From Candidatus Chlorohelix allophototropha (GTDB lineage Bacteria; Chloroflexota; Chloroflexia; Chloroheliales; Chloroheliaceae), in assembly GCF_030389965.1 (NCBI RefSeq), contig NZ_CP128400.1, positions 62,001 to 126,000 of the forward strand: a stretch of 64,000 nucleotides of DNA. The letters are read 5' to 3'. Made by a program: the position numbers and the translations under genes. Shown here piece after piece: positions 51,963-61,430 of the stretch. The first letter of the stretch is position 1, and every line of letters starts with the position of its first letter. The notes below the pieces were generated by a model that did not search any database, was not told where the DNA came from, and saw only the letters and a list, made by a program, of their open reading frames with translations.

Positions 51963-53777
51963 TTAAGGATGTCGATAAAGTACAACCGTAGTATTATCAT
52001 GACCACTGGTAGCAATTGCAGAATTAATTAATCCGAAACAGTTACCCAATAAACTGCTTTGTCCTTTTCCATATACCAGTTGGGCAATCTGGTCGTCGGT
52101 TAGCGAATCGGTTAACCCATCACAGCATAGCAATAGAAAATCTCCAGATTGGACTGGGTAAAAAGCCACAAAAGATTCCGCGGCAGCACGGTAGCCCAAA
52201 TTGCGCGAAAGGACTCCTTGTAAACGGCTTTCATCCTCTGGGCGAGGTTCTTTATTTTTGAGTCGCATTTCAGCAATACGGGTGTGCTCTTGACTAATTT
52301 GGACCAAACGCCCCTCTCTGATTAGGTAAGCGCGACTATCCCCAACATTAGCCACCGCCACCTGATTATTAACCACTACTGCGAGAACTATGGTACTCCC
52401 CATGCTTTTTAGCTTTGGTTCACGTTGCGCCCGGTCAAATATCCTTTTGGAAGCCTCACTGATTGTTTCGCCTAATGCTCTCTCCAACGATTCTTTCAAC
52501 CCTGTATCCGGCAGAGTTGAGCGGTTTGGATTTGGCTGTACCAACACTGTTGGCTGGTTAGAATTAGAAACGGGACTAAGACGGGTTCTCTGCTGAGATT
52601 TGAGTAAAAATTCGAGATGTGAAGGTAGAACTTCTTTAATACATTCCAACGCAAGGCTGCTGGCTACTTCCCCGCCTTCTTCGCCTCCCATACCATCGGC
52701 TACCATTAAAACAGTGAAATTGCCGCTTTCCTTTTTGAAATTGTCAGCATAAAAGTTATCCTCATTGTTGTCACGGGATAAACCCATATCAGTCCAAGCT
52801 GCAAGATTAGGAGATTGGCTATATTTTAATAAAAGCTGATTGTTATTCTTTAAATCATTCAGAGCATTCTCTACTGCTTTGCCCATTAGGTAAACGCTTT
52901 TATAGCGTTTTTCCAAAGAGCGATGGATAGCCTTACTTATCAAACGATTAATGGAAGGTAGTAAGAAATCCGGTGAGAATAAATCGGTAAGCAACTTAAT
53001 ATTGCGCTCGTCATAATGGGTTTGCTCAAGTTGTTTTCCCAGATAAAGAGACAGCCAAACAGCGCCAATTGCGAATACATCAGCCCGCTGACTCAAGTCT
53101 TCACGATTGGAATATACTTCGGGCGCAACATGGTAATTGCTAGGAATCCGGTCGGATTCTGAAATCGGCAATCGACGCAATAATAATAAATCAGCTATAA
53201 ACAGATTACCCTGCTCTGAAACATACAAGTTTGAAGGCAGTATTTGCAGACACAATCCGCCCTGCTGATTGATTAGGAAAATCGCCTCACAAAGTTGTTT
53301 GATCCAAATCAAACGATGTTCATCATCACTCTGCGTCCACACTTCTTGAAGTAACCGTCCTGTTTTTTCTCCTAGGAGTTGGTAGAACCCGCCCTCTGCT
53401 TTAAAGCAGCTAAGGGATACAGGCAGAGACGCGCTGGCTACACTGCTCAGAATTTCGTGAGACTGGCTAAGTTGCTTTTCATTTTCCGAACCAATCCTTG
53501 TTTCCTTCAACAAAACTTTGACACCATCCTGCTCAGCCCGATAAACATTTACGATACTAGGTTCCATGCTTAATGGGCGAAGGACACGAATATCATTTAG
53601 CATCTTCCCGGATTGAAGCAATTGTAACGGTTGAGATTCCGTGAAGTTTTGAACGTTCCCTGTGGGGTCTGGTAAAAAAAGCCCGCACTTCTGGCAACTC
53701 TCGGCACCCGGATTTGTATAGGCACCACATCCGGGACATTTAGGGGGAAATTGGCTGTCGTTTTGTATTTGTGCCAA
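51963..53777 (-). CDS. Zinc-ribbon pseudokinase fused to PP2C phosphatase
   Basis: 604 residues from TTG 53777, with AGGAGG 8 nt upstream. Zinc ribbon (C14/C17/C28/C31); kinase-like domain about 60-310 in which the HRD Asp is Gln178 (LCLQILPSNL) and DFG is DLL (196-198), while Lys91, Asn183 and APE are kept; then a complete PP2C domain (about 325-604) with the metal-binding Asp residues in DNNEDNFY, VADGMGGEEGG, CCDGLTDSL and GHDNTT. The pseudokinase probably senses or docks the partner kinase or substrate. It is the phosphatase half of the signalling module. Confidence 0.88.
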   Translation of the reverse strand: MAQIQNDSQFPPKCPGCGAYTNPGAESCQKCGLFLPDPTGNVQNFTESQPLQLLQSGKMLNDIRVLRPLSMEPSIVNVYRAEQDGVKVLLKETRIGSENEKQLSQSHEILSSVASASLPVSLSCFKAEGGFYQLLGEKTGRLLQEVWTQSDDEHRLIWIKQLCEAIFLINQQGGLCLQILPSNLYVSEQGNLFIADLLLLRRLPISESDRIPSNYHVAPEVYSNREDLSQRADVFAIGAVWLSLYLGKQLEQTHYDERNIKLLTDLFSPDFLLPSINRLISKAIHRSLEKRYKSVYLMGKAVENALNDLKNNNQLLLKYSQSPNLAAWTDMGLSRDNNEDNFYADNFKKESGNFTVLMVADGMGGEEGGEVASSLALECIKEVLPSHLEFLLKSQQRTRLSPVSNSNQPTVLVQPNPNRSTLPDTGLKESLERALGETISEASKRIFDRAQREPKLKSMGSTIVLAVVVNNQVAVANVGDSRAYLIREGRLVQISQEHTRIAEMRLKNKEPRPEDESRLQGVLSRNLGYRAAAESFVAFYPVQSGDFLLLCCDGLTDSLTDDQIAQLVYGKGQSSLLGNCFGLINSAIATSGHDNTTVVLYRHP

Positions 53778-53825
53778 GATATAAGCCTCCTAGTCAGGAA
53801 TAGATTGACGAGTATAAGTTGAACA

Positions 53826-54389
53826 CTAGACTTGCTCTAGCCTCATGATTATTCTGCCAACAATCAATTCGTTACCATATTGAATTAGGGTAGGAGTATG
53901 AGGGGCTAATTTGGCAGCTTGGGAGCCTTGACGAATTTTGGTGCCATTTGCGCCTCCGGCATCTTCTACATACCATTGCCCGTTAACAAACTGAATTGTA
54001 GCGTGCTTCCTATGAACATAGCCCTCCGTATCCTGCTTATCCAGATCAATATGAGGGTAAAAGCCATCGTCCTCATCCCAGCGTCCAATTTCGTTTTCCC
54101 CGGCATTGAGAATGAATTCTTGTCCTATAATAGATCCCCGTGTTACCACTAACTTGGCAGTTGGAGATGCCCCAAGATTCGCAAATTCAGGTTGCTTATT
54201 ACTATTGGTATAGTTGTCTATAGCATCAAAATCTATAGCCCCTTGTGGGAGATTATTACTGAAAGGTATTTCAGTAGGAGCTTTATAAAAAGCTACCGAC
54301 GTATCTTCTGGCAGTTGGATAAAGCAGGTTTCGCAGTAACGGGCACCATCTATGTTAGATGTTTTACAAGCAGGGCATATTGCGCTCAT
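53826..54389 (-). CDS. Zinc-ribbon FHA-domain protein
   Basis: 187 residues, cytosolic. N-terminal Cys4 ribbon (CPAC...YCETC), acidic linker, FHA domain about 78-187 with Gly102-Arg103 (EIGRWDEDDG), the YVHRKHATI strand and Asn148-Gly-Thr (ANGTKI), the phosphothreonine-binding elements. It should dock on targets of the adjacent kinase. AAGGAG precedes ATG 54389. Confidence 0.9.
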   Translation of the reverse strand: MSAICPACKTSNIDGARYCETCFIQLPEDTSVAFYKAPTEIPFSNNLPQGAIDFDAIDNYTNSNKQPEFANLGASPTAKLVVTRGSIIGQEFILNAGENEIGRWDEDDGFYPHIDLDKQDTEGYVHRKHATIQFVNGQWYVEDAGGANGTKIRQGSQAAKLAPHTPTLIQYGNELIVGRIIMRLEQV

Positions 54390-54425
54390 AGTAAACTCCT
54401 TCTCATTGTAAAATTAATTAATGAA

Positions 54426-55682
54426 TTAATTATCATCAGGCATCAATTTGGTTTTTCGAGCTTCATTTTGAGCCTCGATTACGGTTTTTCGGGAAATTGA
54501 GCCCTGTGCGCCCAATTCAGTTAGCGCATTGTTAATGAGAGTTGTCTTGCGACTATCGCCGCGTTTATCACTCAAAGACCCTGCATTTTGCAACAAAACC
54601 GTAGCTTTTTGCTTTTCTCCAGATGCCGCTAACTCGGTGGCTTTACGCACCATTTTGTCTATCTGGGCATCATCTACCCAGCGTAAAACTTCGCCATTGT
54701 TGTAGACAAGATTATTGTCTGTGACAAAGTTAACAGCCAGACTTTCTGGTTTGGTTGACTGATTTGGTTGACCCGACAAATCATATTGCACAGAGATAGA
54801 TGCAATGTTGTAACGACCCGGGGCACGCCCAATTAAGGCAAGGTTAACCAGTAGGTTAATCTGTCGGTTACGCTCCATTGCGCCAAGTGTTATTTGATAA
54901 TTTCTGCTAATGGGATCTCCGTCTATTCTGACTTCTTTTACTTCTGGGCTAACGATTTTTGCTTCACGAAGAACATCATTCTGAAAGAATTTCAGCCCAA
55001 GCCTAACGTTGCTAAACACCGAATTCATCATTACACCTAACTCTTGCTGAAATGCTTGCCCAATTTTTTGAGGGGAGTCAATGTAATGCCATTTGCCACC
55101 ACTTCGCTCCGCAATCAAACTTAAAAGCTTCTCATTCCAATCAAAACCAACTCCAAAAGTGCTAAAAGAAATGCCTTTCTCGGCTTCCCTGCTAACAATA
55201 CCGGGGCATTGATCTTCATGCTCTGTATTGCCATCGGTAAGGAGAAGAACCCGGTTAAGACGATCTTTACTGAGATTGCGAAGTAATTCGGCGCTACCAG
55301 CCCTCATACCTGCAGGAATATTGGTTCCTCCGCTTGGCATTTTCAAGATACTTTGAATGGAACGAATAATTTGATCGCGGTTACTGGCAGGAAGGGCTTG
55401 TTGTACAACTCTTTCCGAGTCAGAAAAAGCAATTACAGAAACAAAATCGGTAGGGCTTAATAAATTTACGGCTTGAATGGCAGCTTCCAGTGCTAAATGT
55501 ATGCGCTTATCGTCTCCGTACATTGAGCCACTATTATCTATAACTAATGCAAGGTTTAACGGCAATCTGGAGATGGATTGGGCTTCACCCAGTGGAATTA
55601 TCTTGCAGAGCAAGTAAAGACCATACTCCTGACGAGTGCAAGGAACATTATCCTGAGAAAAAAGGGTTTCAAGTTGTAACAT
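54426..55682 (-). CDS. von Willebrand factor A domain protein
   Basis: 418 residues from ATG 55682 (AAGGAG 8 nt upstream; GTG 55691 is too close to that site). The vWA domain (about 40-215) has a full MIDAS: DNSGSM, the Thr region SGGTNIPAG and LLLTDGNTEHED. A beta-sandwich and a helical C-terminal part (EKQKATVLLQNAGSLSDKRGD) follow, as in vWA proteins found beside kinases and phosphatases. No signal peptide or zinc ribbon. First gene of the cluster, after a roughly 580-bp upstream region. Confidence 0.88.
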   Translation of the reverse strand: MLQLETLFSQDNVPCTRQEYGLYLLCKIIPLGEAQSISRLPLNLALVIDNSGSMYGDDKRIHLALEAAIQAVNLLSPTDFVSVIAFSDSERVVQQALPASNRDQIIRSIQSILKMPSGGTNIPAGMRAGSAELLRNLSKDRLNRVLLLTDGNTEHEDQCPGIVSREAEKGISFSTFGVGFDWNEKLLSLIAERSGGKWHYIDSPQKIGQAFQQELGVMMNSVFSNVRLGLKFFQNDVLREAKIVSPEVKEVRIDGDPISRNYQITLGAMERNRQINLLVNLALIGRAPGRYNIASISVQYDLSGQPNQSTKPESLAVNFVTDNNLVYNNGEVLRWVDDAQIDKMVRKATELAASGEKQKATVLLQNAGSLSDKRGDSRKTTLINNALTELGAQGSISRKTVIEAQNEARKTKLMPDDN

Positions 55683-55691
55683 GCGACTCAC

Positions 55692-56261
55692 TCCTTGTTA
55701 ATATCCTTACTTACAAAGATTTTAAACAGCCAGGAAAGTAACCGAGAATTCGAAAGCATATTTATTAAAAATGATTAATAATTGGGAAGTGAACTATATA
55801 GAACAGAAATCAAATGCTGTGAAATTTATATCATCTAAAAGTCCTAACCACCCACACCTTTAGAAAGTATTTTGAGTTATTGATTTCATCAAAAAATGTA
55901 TTTTCCAATTCCAATAACCATAAATTTCACAATGCTTGGCTATGCTATACTCTTTTGTTCAGTACAATTTTCAATGGTATCAAATTAAAAGGGCACTTTA
56001 AACCTCTTAATAAACTAGTAAGGATAAATTTTTTTTAAATCAGATGAGAATTTCACAAGATATTTCATTGTTCACTGTCTCCATTTGTTATTCTAATAGC
56101 TACACATTACAATACACATTAATAAATTCCTAGATTTGATAAATAATATTAAATAGGAACCCAACCGTTTTTTGGCTTAACGAAATCTAATGGAATTACA
56201 GCAATTCTGAAAACTAAACCATAGCGAAAGTTTAGAGAGCCTTTATAGAAGAGTGTATATT
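55692..56261. other. AT-rich region upstream of the type VII-like cluster
   Basis: No gene. It contains a perfect 12-bp inverted repeat (TGTGAAATTTAT at 55818-55829, complement at 55920-55931) spaced about 90 bp apart, which could be paired operator sites. I could not find a convincing -35/-10 pair on the minus strand. Confidence 0.45.
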
Positions 56262-56268
56262 AGTTGGA

Positions 56269-57766
56269 TTGACGTTTAGATAAACCAAAGGGCAAGCAGT
56301 GTTGGCACAACTTGCCCAGACGAGTAATGTTCTAATTGAGAAAGGACACTACTCGTATGAACCTTAACACACTTAAAGAATTTCGGCACGAAATCTATGA
56401 CTGCTTTGAATACGCCAGTGACGCATTGTTTAATCTGGCGGATGCCCTTATGACAGAAAGCCAGGCTCAATCGGTACTGGAACTGACCCTTTCGCCCAAT
56501 TTTGAGCGAAAATGGCCCAGTTTGTATGAGGCTTTGCAAATGGGTCAAGTTAACCAAACTCGCTTCGAGCAAACCATGGTGCGCTACGCCCCTCATCCCT
56601 TCGATGGTGAAAGATTGGTACTGGCAGTGGATGCTACCAATATCGAGCGACCCTTTAGCACTACATCTGCAGATCGTGGCTGGCTTTACAAACACAATCT
56701 GCCCAATTGTGATAAGCCCGTGACCGTGGGTTGGCAATTCTCGACCGTGGTGGTGGTGCCGGCTCAAACCAGTAGCCATACATACATTGTCTCCAACCGC
56801 AGGATCAAAACCAGTCAAACACCAGCAGAGGTAGCCAGCCAGCAACTGAGCGAATTGCGCCCATATTTTGCTGAAAGACCGCTCAATCTGGGAGACCGGT
56901 ACTACCCCACCAAAGCATTTATTCAAAATAGCAGTAAGGACTATGACTTGCTGCTGCGGCTCAAGTCTAACCGAGTATTCTATCGAAAAGTGGTGAGAGA
57001 TGAGCAGAAACGAGGTCGCGGCGCTCCCGCTAAACACGGTGCTCGTTTCCAATGTAATGATCCCAATACGCACGGTTTGCCGCAGCGAGTGTGGGTTGGG
57101 ACGGACGAAAATGGACACAAACTGGTAGTAAGCGCATGGACTGAGCTGCATTTGAGGGAAGCACCTGAACTGGCACTGAGCATAATCCGAATACAGCGTG
57201 AGGCAGCCAGTGGTAAAACCCATGACCCTCTGGAAAGTTGGTATGTGTGGTCGGGTCAAACTGAGCTTGACCTGACGCAAGTCTGGTCGTATTACAAGAG
57301 GCGTTACTCGATAGAACACGGCTATCGTTTTGACAAACAAGATTTGTTGTGGGAAAAACCACGCTTGCGCTATCCGAGCCAGTTTGAGTTGTGGACGGCG
57401 ATAGTCAGTTTGGTACACGACGAATTGCAAATCGCTCAAGGCTTGGGCTTGGAAGTGTTGCGACCTTGGGAAAATAGTCAACGAAAGCCAAGCCCTCAGC
57501 AAATTCGACGAGGCTTGTCCGGAATAATTGTGCAGTTGGGCAGTCCGGCCAAAGCCAGCAAAGTGCGAGGAAATGGGAAGGGTCGAGCGGTTGGCACCAA
57601 AGTAAGACCGGCTACCCGCTATAAGGTGGTCAAAAAGGGGTTTTCTACCTCTAATTTGACGAATATTCGCTGTTAAATTTGCTGGTAACTGGCTACAAAC
57701 TGTCATTCTTTTGTAAGTTCCGATACGGGTTTCTATTTCCTATAGCCCCGTTTATCTAAACGTCAA
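56269..57766 (+). mobile_element. Intact IS with 17-bp inverted repeats and 7-bp target duplication
   Basis: Perfect inverted ends TTGACGTTTAGATAAAC (56269-56285 and inverted at 57750-57766). AGTTGGA is duplicated at 56262-56268 and 57767-57773. It carries one transposase gene. Clean ends imply recent insertion. Confidence 0.93.
56357..57676 (+). CDS. DDE transposase (DDE_5/IS701-like)
   Basis: About 439 residues. Asp in LAVDATNIERP, Asp in LNLGDRYYPTK and Glu in RYSIEHGYRFDKQ form the likely triad. The C-terminus is basic. ATG 56357 is used; an upstream in-frame TTG at 56336 is less likely because GAAAGGA lies between them. A long antisense reading frame exists over the same bases but is a shadow. 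The family name is tentative. Confidence 0.87.
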   Translation: MNLNTLKEFRHEIYDCFEYASDALFNLADALMTESQAQSVLELTLSPNFERKWPSLYEALQMGQVNQTRFEQTMVRYAPHPFDGERLVLAVDATNIERPFSTTSADRGWLYKHNLPNCDKPVTVGWQFSTVVVVPAQTSSHTYIVSNRRIKTSQTPAEVASQQLSELRPYFAERPLNLGDRYYPTKAFIQNSSKDYDLLLRLKSNRVFYRKVVRDEQKRGRGAPAKHGARFQCNDPNTHGLPQRVWVGTDENGHKLVVSAWTELHLREAPELALSIIRIQREAASGKTHDPLESWYVWSGQTELDLTQVWSYYKRRYSIEHGYRFDKQDLLWEKPRLRYPSQFELWTAIVSLVHDELQIAQGLGLEVLRPWENSQRKPSPQQIRRGLSGIIVQLGSPAKASKVRGNGKGRAVGTKVRPATRYKVVKKGFSTSNLTNIRC

Positions 57767-57773
57767 AGTTGGA

Positions 57774-58146
57774 TTCTCCCGCAGCTTTAATGCTATTGGT
57801 TTTTATTGCTTCTCCCTTTTAACTCGTGAATTTATTGACTGTCGAGAGCAAGCATGGCAGTTGCGGAAAAACCATTAGTTGGTGTAAACTGGAAAAGCAG
57901 TTGATAACATAGCCGAAAATAAAAACAGGATATTAATGAGAAAACCAGTGACTGCGAATGATGAACTTGCCCGGGAATAGTGGAGTGTGGGAATAGTCGG
58001 ACAGGCAATTGTTCAAACTGAAGTTGTCACTGGAATGGTAAAGTATCCGGAGTTTCCGAAAACACTGCCACCTGCGACCTTGAAATACTGGTAGAGCGCG
58101 GCAGTCTGCACCGTTTCATCAAAGAATCATCCCGCCGCTACGTGCT
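57774..58146. other. Spacer with coding-like debris, no intact gene
   Basis: Short broken stretches resemble coding sequence (for example 58077-58149 reads as CDLEILVERGSLHRFI to a stop) but frames are interrupted and no family is recognised. Likely gene remnants. Confidence 0.4.
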
Positions 58147-58572
58147 TTAGAGCTTGTATTCTTCCAGCAACGGCGCAGCATACTGACGGTAGAACTCCGG
58201 GCGATCTTGCGCCAACCAACGCAAGGGTGCCAACAACCCCGGTGGCAATTTCAGTTCTAGCGCGCGCCGGATAGCAGCGATGGCTTCCTCATCGAGCTGC
58301 AAATACGCCAGCCCCAGCCCTTGCCAGAAAAAAGCACCCCATAAATCTGGGTATAATGGGATAGCTAAAGTAGCTTTTTCTACTGCTTCATCGTATTTTT
58401 CCTCAAACCAGAGGACAAAAGTATTACAGACAAGCTCATTATAATCTTCAGGATCGCCATTTGAAATAATGGCTTTAACACGTTCTACTATATTCTGATC
58501 AGGTCGTTCGTAGAAAAAACCTGCCCATTCGTACAAAAAAGCTGCTCCGCTTTCAGTTTTATCAAGTTTCAA
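58147..58572 (-). CDS. TPR-repeat protein lacking a normal start
   Basis: 141 residues from TTG 58572. Two to three TPR-like helix pairs (NTFVLWFEEKYDEAVEKATLAIPLYPDLW; FFWQGLGLAYLQLDEEAIAAIRRALEL). The same frame continues upstream with clear TPR sequence (NIELARADFCRALKL) to a TGA about 75 nt further, with no ATG, GTG or TTG, so the protein is probably 5'-truncated. An inverted repeat AACACT/AGTGTT lies at the break. Most likely a remnant of a larger TPR protein. Confidence 0.6.
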   Translation of the reverse strand: MKLDKTESGAAFLYEWAGFFYERPDQNIVERVKAIISNGDPEDYNELVCNTFVLWFEEKYDEAVEKATLAIPLYPDLWGAFFWQGLGLAYLQLDEEAIAAIRRALELKLPPGLLAPLRWLAQDRPEFYRQYAAPLLEEYKL

Positions 58573-58795
58573 AGCTCGACAAAAATCTGCTCTGGCTAAC
58601 TCTATATTTATCAGATATTGTATGATTTTATAATTTCAACACTGGAAGTGTTCGAAGTAATTCGTGACCGTTTAGTTCACCCGAATAAGCCACAAGCTTA
58701 AAATACCTGCATCATTTTAGGGTACGCTAAAACTGGACTGTACCCAAGCCCAAGGTAGTCAAGCTTAGCTATAGCAAGGCTTGAAATTATCTAGC

Positions 58796-59400
58796 CTAGC
58801 GCACTTCTGAGCGAGCTTCTTCCTTGATAAGCTGGAAATACTCTGCCTGCCCCAGTGCCTGTCCAATTAATCCCTTTATGCCCACCCGCTTTATCACTTT
58901 ATCTTTTTGCCATACCACAAACCCCCGCTCTCCAGCTGCTACCTCCAGGCTGACCATACTTCCCTACCCACTCCTGCCCCAAATAGTAGCCGCGTTTATC
59001 TACCTGGACTGCCCCGTTACTCTGCACCTTGCGCACAAAACGGCGTTTGTCTACCGCCAGGAGCCAGCGGTGGCAAGGTTAGTAGTGCCGGTAGAGTGGG
59101 AAAGGCTACTCTGGGCGGCTTGTTTTTACAACTGAGCCCTTGATGTGGTCTTTCCCAGTTGTAATGCTCTTTGAAAGCTTTGGTAACCTCGTTCACTTCC
59201 GCCAAGTTCTGAGGCTGCTACACTTTAAGACACTCCTCCCCATAAGCGCGGTGATAGCGTTCGACAAATGCGTTCAAATCGGGACGATGAGGGGGACATA
59301 TGTTAACTTTTACCCCGATACAATGCCAGAACTTCACAAAAGCTGAAGGGAAATCCCGTCCAATGGGTTCATCATAAATGACAAGTTTTGCCTGAGCCGG
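58796..59400 (-). pseudogene. Decayed IS481-like integrase-type transposase
   Basis: Translated segments follow the family order: YDEPIGRDFPSAFVKFW, PPHRPDLNAFVERYH with the catalytic Glu, HYNWERPHQGLSC and PPRVAFPTLP, then a C-terminal domain ending in the stop at 58796-58798. The chain is broken by TAG at 59218-59220 and by frameshifts after about 59080. The 5' half is missing. Confidence 0.75.
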
Positions 59401-59518
59401 TTCCTTAAAATTATTTTCTTTAGAGCCGCTAGGTCAAAAAAGTGATGGTTCATTCCATCCTGTTTTCTAGTAGGATTAGTAATTCTTGCTATGTTTCTAG
59501 AAAAGAGGAGGGTTATCA

Positions 59519-59785
59519 ATGGCTAAACCAACTTGGAAAGTTTCTCGCCAACTAATTACTATTGCTTATGCTCAAGCACGTTGGGATCAAGCTTATCAAA
59601 ATTTAGTGCAGTGGTCACTTGAACTTGAACAATCACAGACTGGGCTGCAGGAGAAAAATACATTGGATATGAAAGGGGCTGATGATGAGAATAGCAGTGT
59701 ATATCCGAGTATCCACTCAGCGCCAAGCCGAGGCGCAGACAATCGAACAGCAACTGAGTTGCCTTCAGACCTTTTGCCAGAGTAA
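59519..59785 (+). CDS. Small protein overlapping the recombinase start
   Basis: 88 residues. A strong GAGGAGG site lies just before ATG 59519. The first 45 residues are helical and aromatic-rich (ARWDQAYQNLVQWSLELEQ). The last third overlaps the recombinase gene in another frame and is low in complexity. It may be a regulator or a leader peptide coupling translation to the recombinase. Confidence 0.5.
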   Translation: MAKPTWKVSRQLITIAYAQARWDQAYQNLVQWSLELEQSQTGLQEKNTLDMKGADDENSSVYPSIHSAPSRGADNRTATELPSDLLPE

Positions 59786-61430
59786 AGAGTGGAGTTGGCC
59801 TCCTGCCTTTATCTTTCGAGATGATGGTTACAGTGGGGCTACCCTTAAAAGACCAGGGTTAGATAGTTTGCGAGATTTTGCTGCTCGGGCAAGTTTCGAT
59901 CTGCTGCTGATTACAGCTCCAGATCGGTTGGCTCGCAAATATGTTCACCAAATGTTGCTGGTGGAAGAATTGGAAAAACTGGGATGCCAATTACAGTTTG
60001 TGGAGCATCCCCTGAGTCAGGATCCTCACGACCAACTCTTACTACAAATCCGCGGGGCTGTGGCAGAATACGAGCGGAGCCTGATCGCTGAAAGGATGCG
60101 GCGAGGGCGACTGCACAAATTTCAGACCGGGGCTTTACTTCCCTGGACCAGTCCTCCGTTTGGCTATCGAATGGGATTGGCACACCCGCGTGATCCAGCT
60201 GGTTTACATTTAGAACCAACTGAAGCTGCTATTGTAGCCGAAATCTTCCAACGTTACCTGCAACCACAACAGAGTTTATGGGGGCTGGTCAATTATTTTA
60301 CCAAAATAGGTCTCCCCACTCCTAGTGGGAAAGCCCGTTGGAATAAAACTTCTCTGCGCTGGATCTTGACTAACCCGGTCTATAGCGGTACAGTTTTTGC
60401 CCAAAGGAGTTGCCATCAACCCGCCCGTAAGCGTTATTCCGCTATGATACCAGTTGGAAAAAATAATACGACCCTTAAATGGCGTCCTTCAGAAGAATGG
60501 ATCGAGGTCTGCCAGGTAGAAGCCATTGTAACAAAGGAACAATTTGAACAAGTGCAGAACAAATTGCGGAAAAATCAGCTGGAAGCCTCCCGCAACAATA
60601 CAACCCACCAATATTTATTGCGGGCGATGTTAAGTTGTGGTAGTTGTAAACGAGCTTTTCATTGCCGAAGCGCTAAGGGGCGAGGGTATTATGTTTGTGA
60701 TGGTAAAAAAATGCTGACCCAAACCGGAATGGACGCGAAATGTACCATTTCACGCTGTCCTCACACTCAACAACTAGATGAACTGGTCTGGCAAGATTTA
60801 TGCGCCTTACTCCAAGATCCTGGAATACTAAAACAGGCCCTTGAGCGGGCGCAGAGTGGAGAATGGTTACCCCAAGAATTACAAAGCCGTCAGGCTAATT
60901 TGCATAAAGCCATTGCCAAACTAGGTAACCAGATCGAGCGATTGACAGAAGCTTATCTGGCCGGGATCCTCCTATTGGAGGAATACAAACGCCGACGTGC
61001 TGAGTTTGAGCAACGTCAGGCTAGCATAAATGAGCAGCTCAAGGAATTAAGCGCCAGTAGCGCCCGTCATCTAGAAGTGGTCAAGGTAGCTCAGAACTTA
61101 GAGGAATTCTGTCATCGTATAGCCAGTAGTTTAGAGCAAGCCAATTTTGAACAGAAACGTCAACTGGTCGAATTACTAATCGACCGAATAGTAATAACTG
61201 GGGAAGAGGTGGAGATCCACTATGTGGTCCCCACTACCCCTGCCAGCGAACAGGTGCGTTTTTGTTATTTGCGTTCAACCTATACCAATCTATATTCCCT
61301 TCAACCAGGAAATGCGACCGGTAGAACCGGGGAAATGTTATTTCTTGGTGAAAATACGGGAAGCTGCCGCGTATTTCCCTGCTTCCTTATTGGAACAGCC
61401 CAAACAGTTGCTGGTCACTTCGCAAGTTGA
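59682..61430 (+). CDS. Large serine recombinase
   Basis: 582 residues. The resolvase domain has the catalytic Ser in YIRVST (about residue 11) and conserved Arg residues in TAPDRLARKY and AERMRRGR. The recombinase domain (PPFGYRMG...TSLRWILTNPVYSGT) and zinc beta-ribbon (LSCGSCKRAFHCR...YYVCDG...C..RC) follow, then a long coiled coil. Normal family members end soon after VRFCYLRSTY; here the frame runs about 45 codons further into DNA that encodes the next gene in another frame, so the insertion junction probably lies near 61290. Works as an integrase of its own element. Confidence 0.92.
   Translation: MMRIAVYIRVSTQRQAEAQTIEQQLSCLQTFCQSKEWSWPPAFIFRDDGYSGATLKRPGLDSLRDFAARASFDLLLITAPDRLARKYVHQMLLVEELEKLGCQLQFVEHPLSQDPHDQLLLQIRGAVAEYERSLIAERMRRGRLHKFQTGALLPWTSPPFGYRMGLAHPRDPAGLHLEPTEAAIVAEIFQRYLQPQQSLWGLVNYFTKIGLPTPSGKARWNKTSLRWILTNPVYSGTVFAQRSCHQPARKRYSAMIPVGKNNTTLKWRPSEEWIEVCQVEAIVTKEQFEQVQNKLRKNQLEASRNNTTHQYLLRAMLSCGSCKRAFHCRSAKGRGYYVCDGKKMLTQTGMDAKCTISRCPHTQQLDELVWQDLCALLQDPGILKQALERAQSGEWLPQELQSRQANLHKAIAKLGNQIERLTEAYLAGILLLEEYKRRRAEFEQRQASINEQLKELSASSARHLEVVKVAQNLEEFCHRIASSLEQANFEQKRQLVELLIDRIVITGEEVEIHYVVPTTPASEQVRFCYLRSTYTNLYSLQPGNATGRTGEMLFLGENTGSCRVFPCFLIGTAQTVAGHFAS

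Noticed and set aside
56276-57706. 476-codon minus-strand frame opposite the transposase
   Set aside because: The product is compositionally odd and antisense to a clear DDE transposase with matching inverted repeats; a shadow frame.
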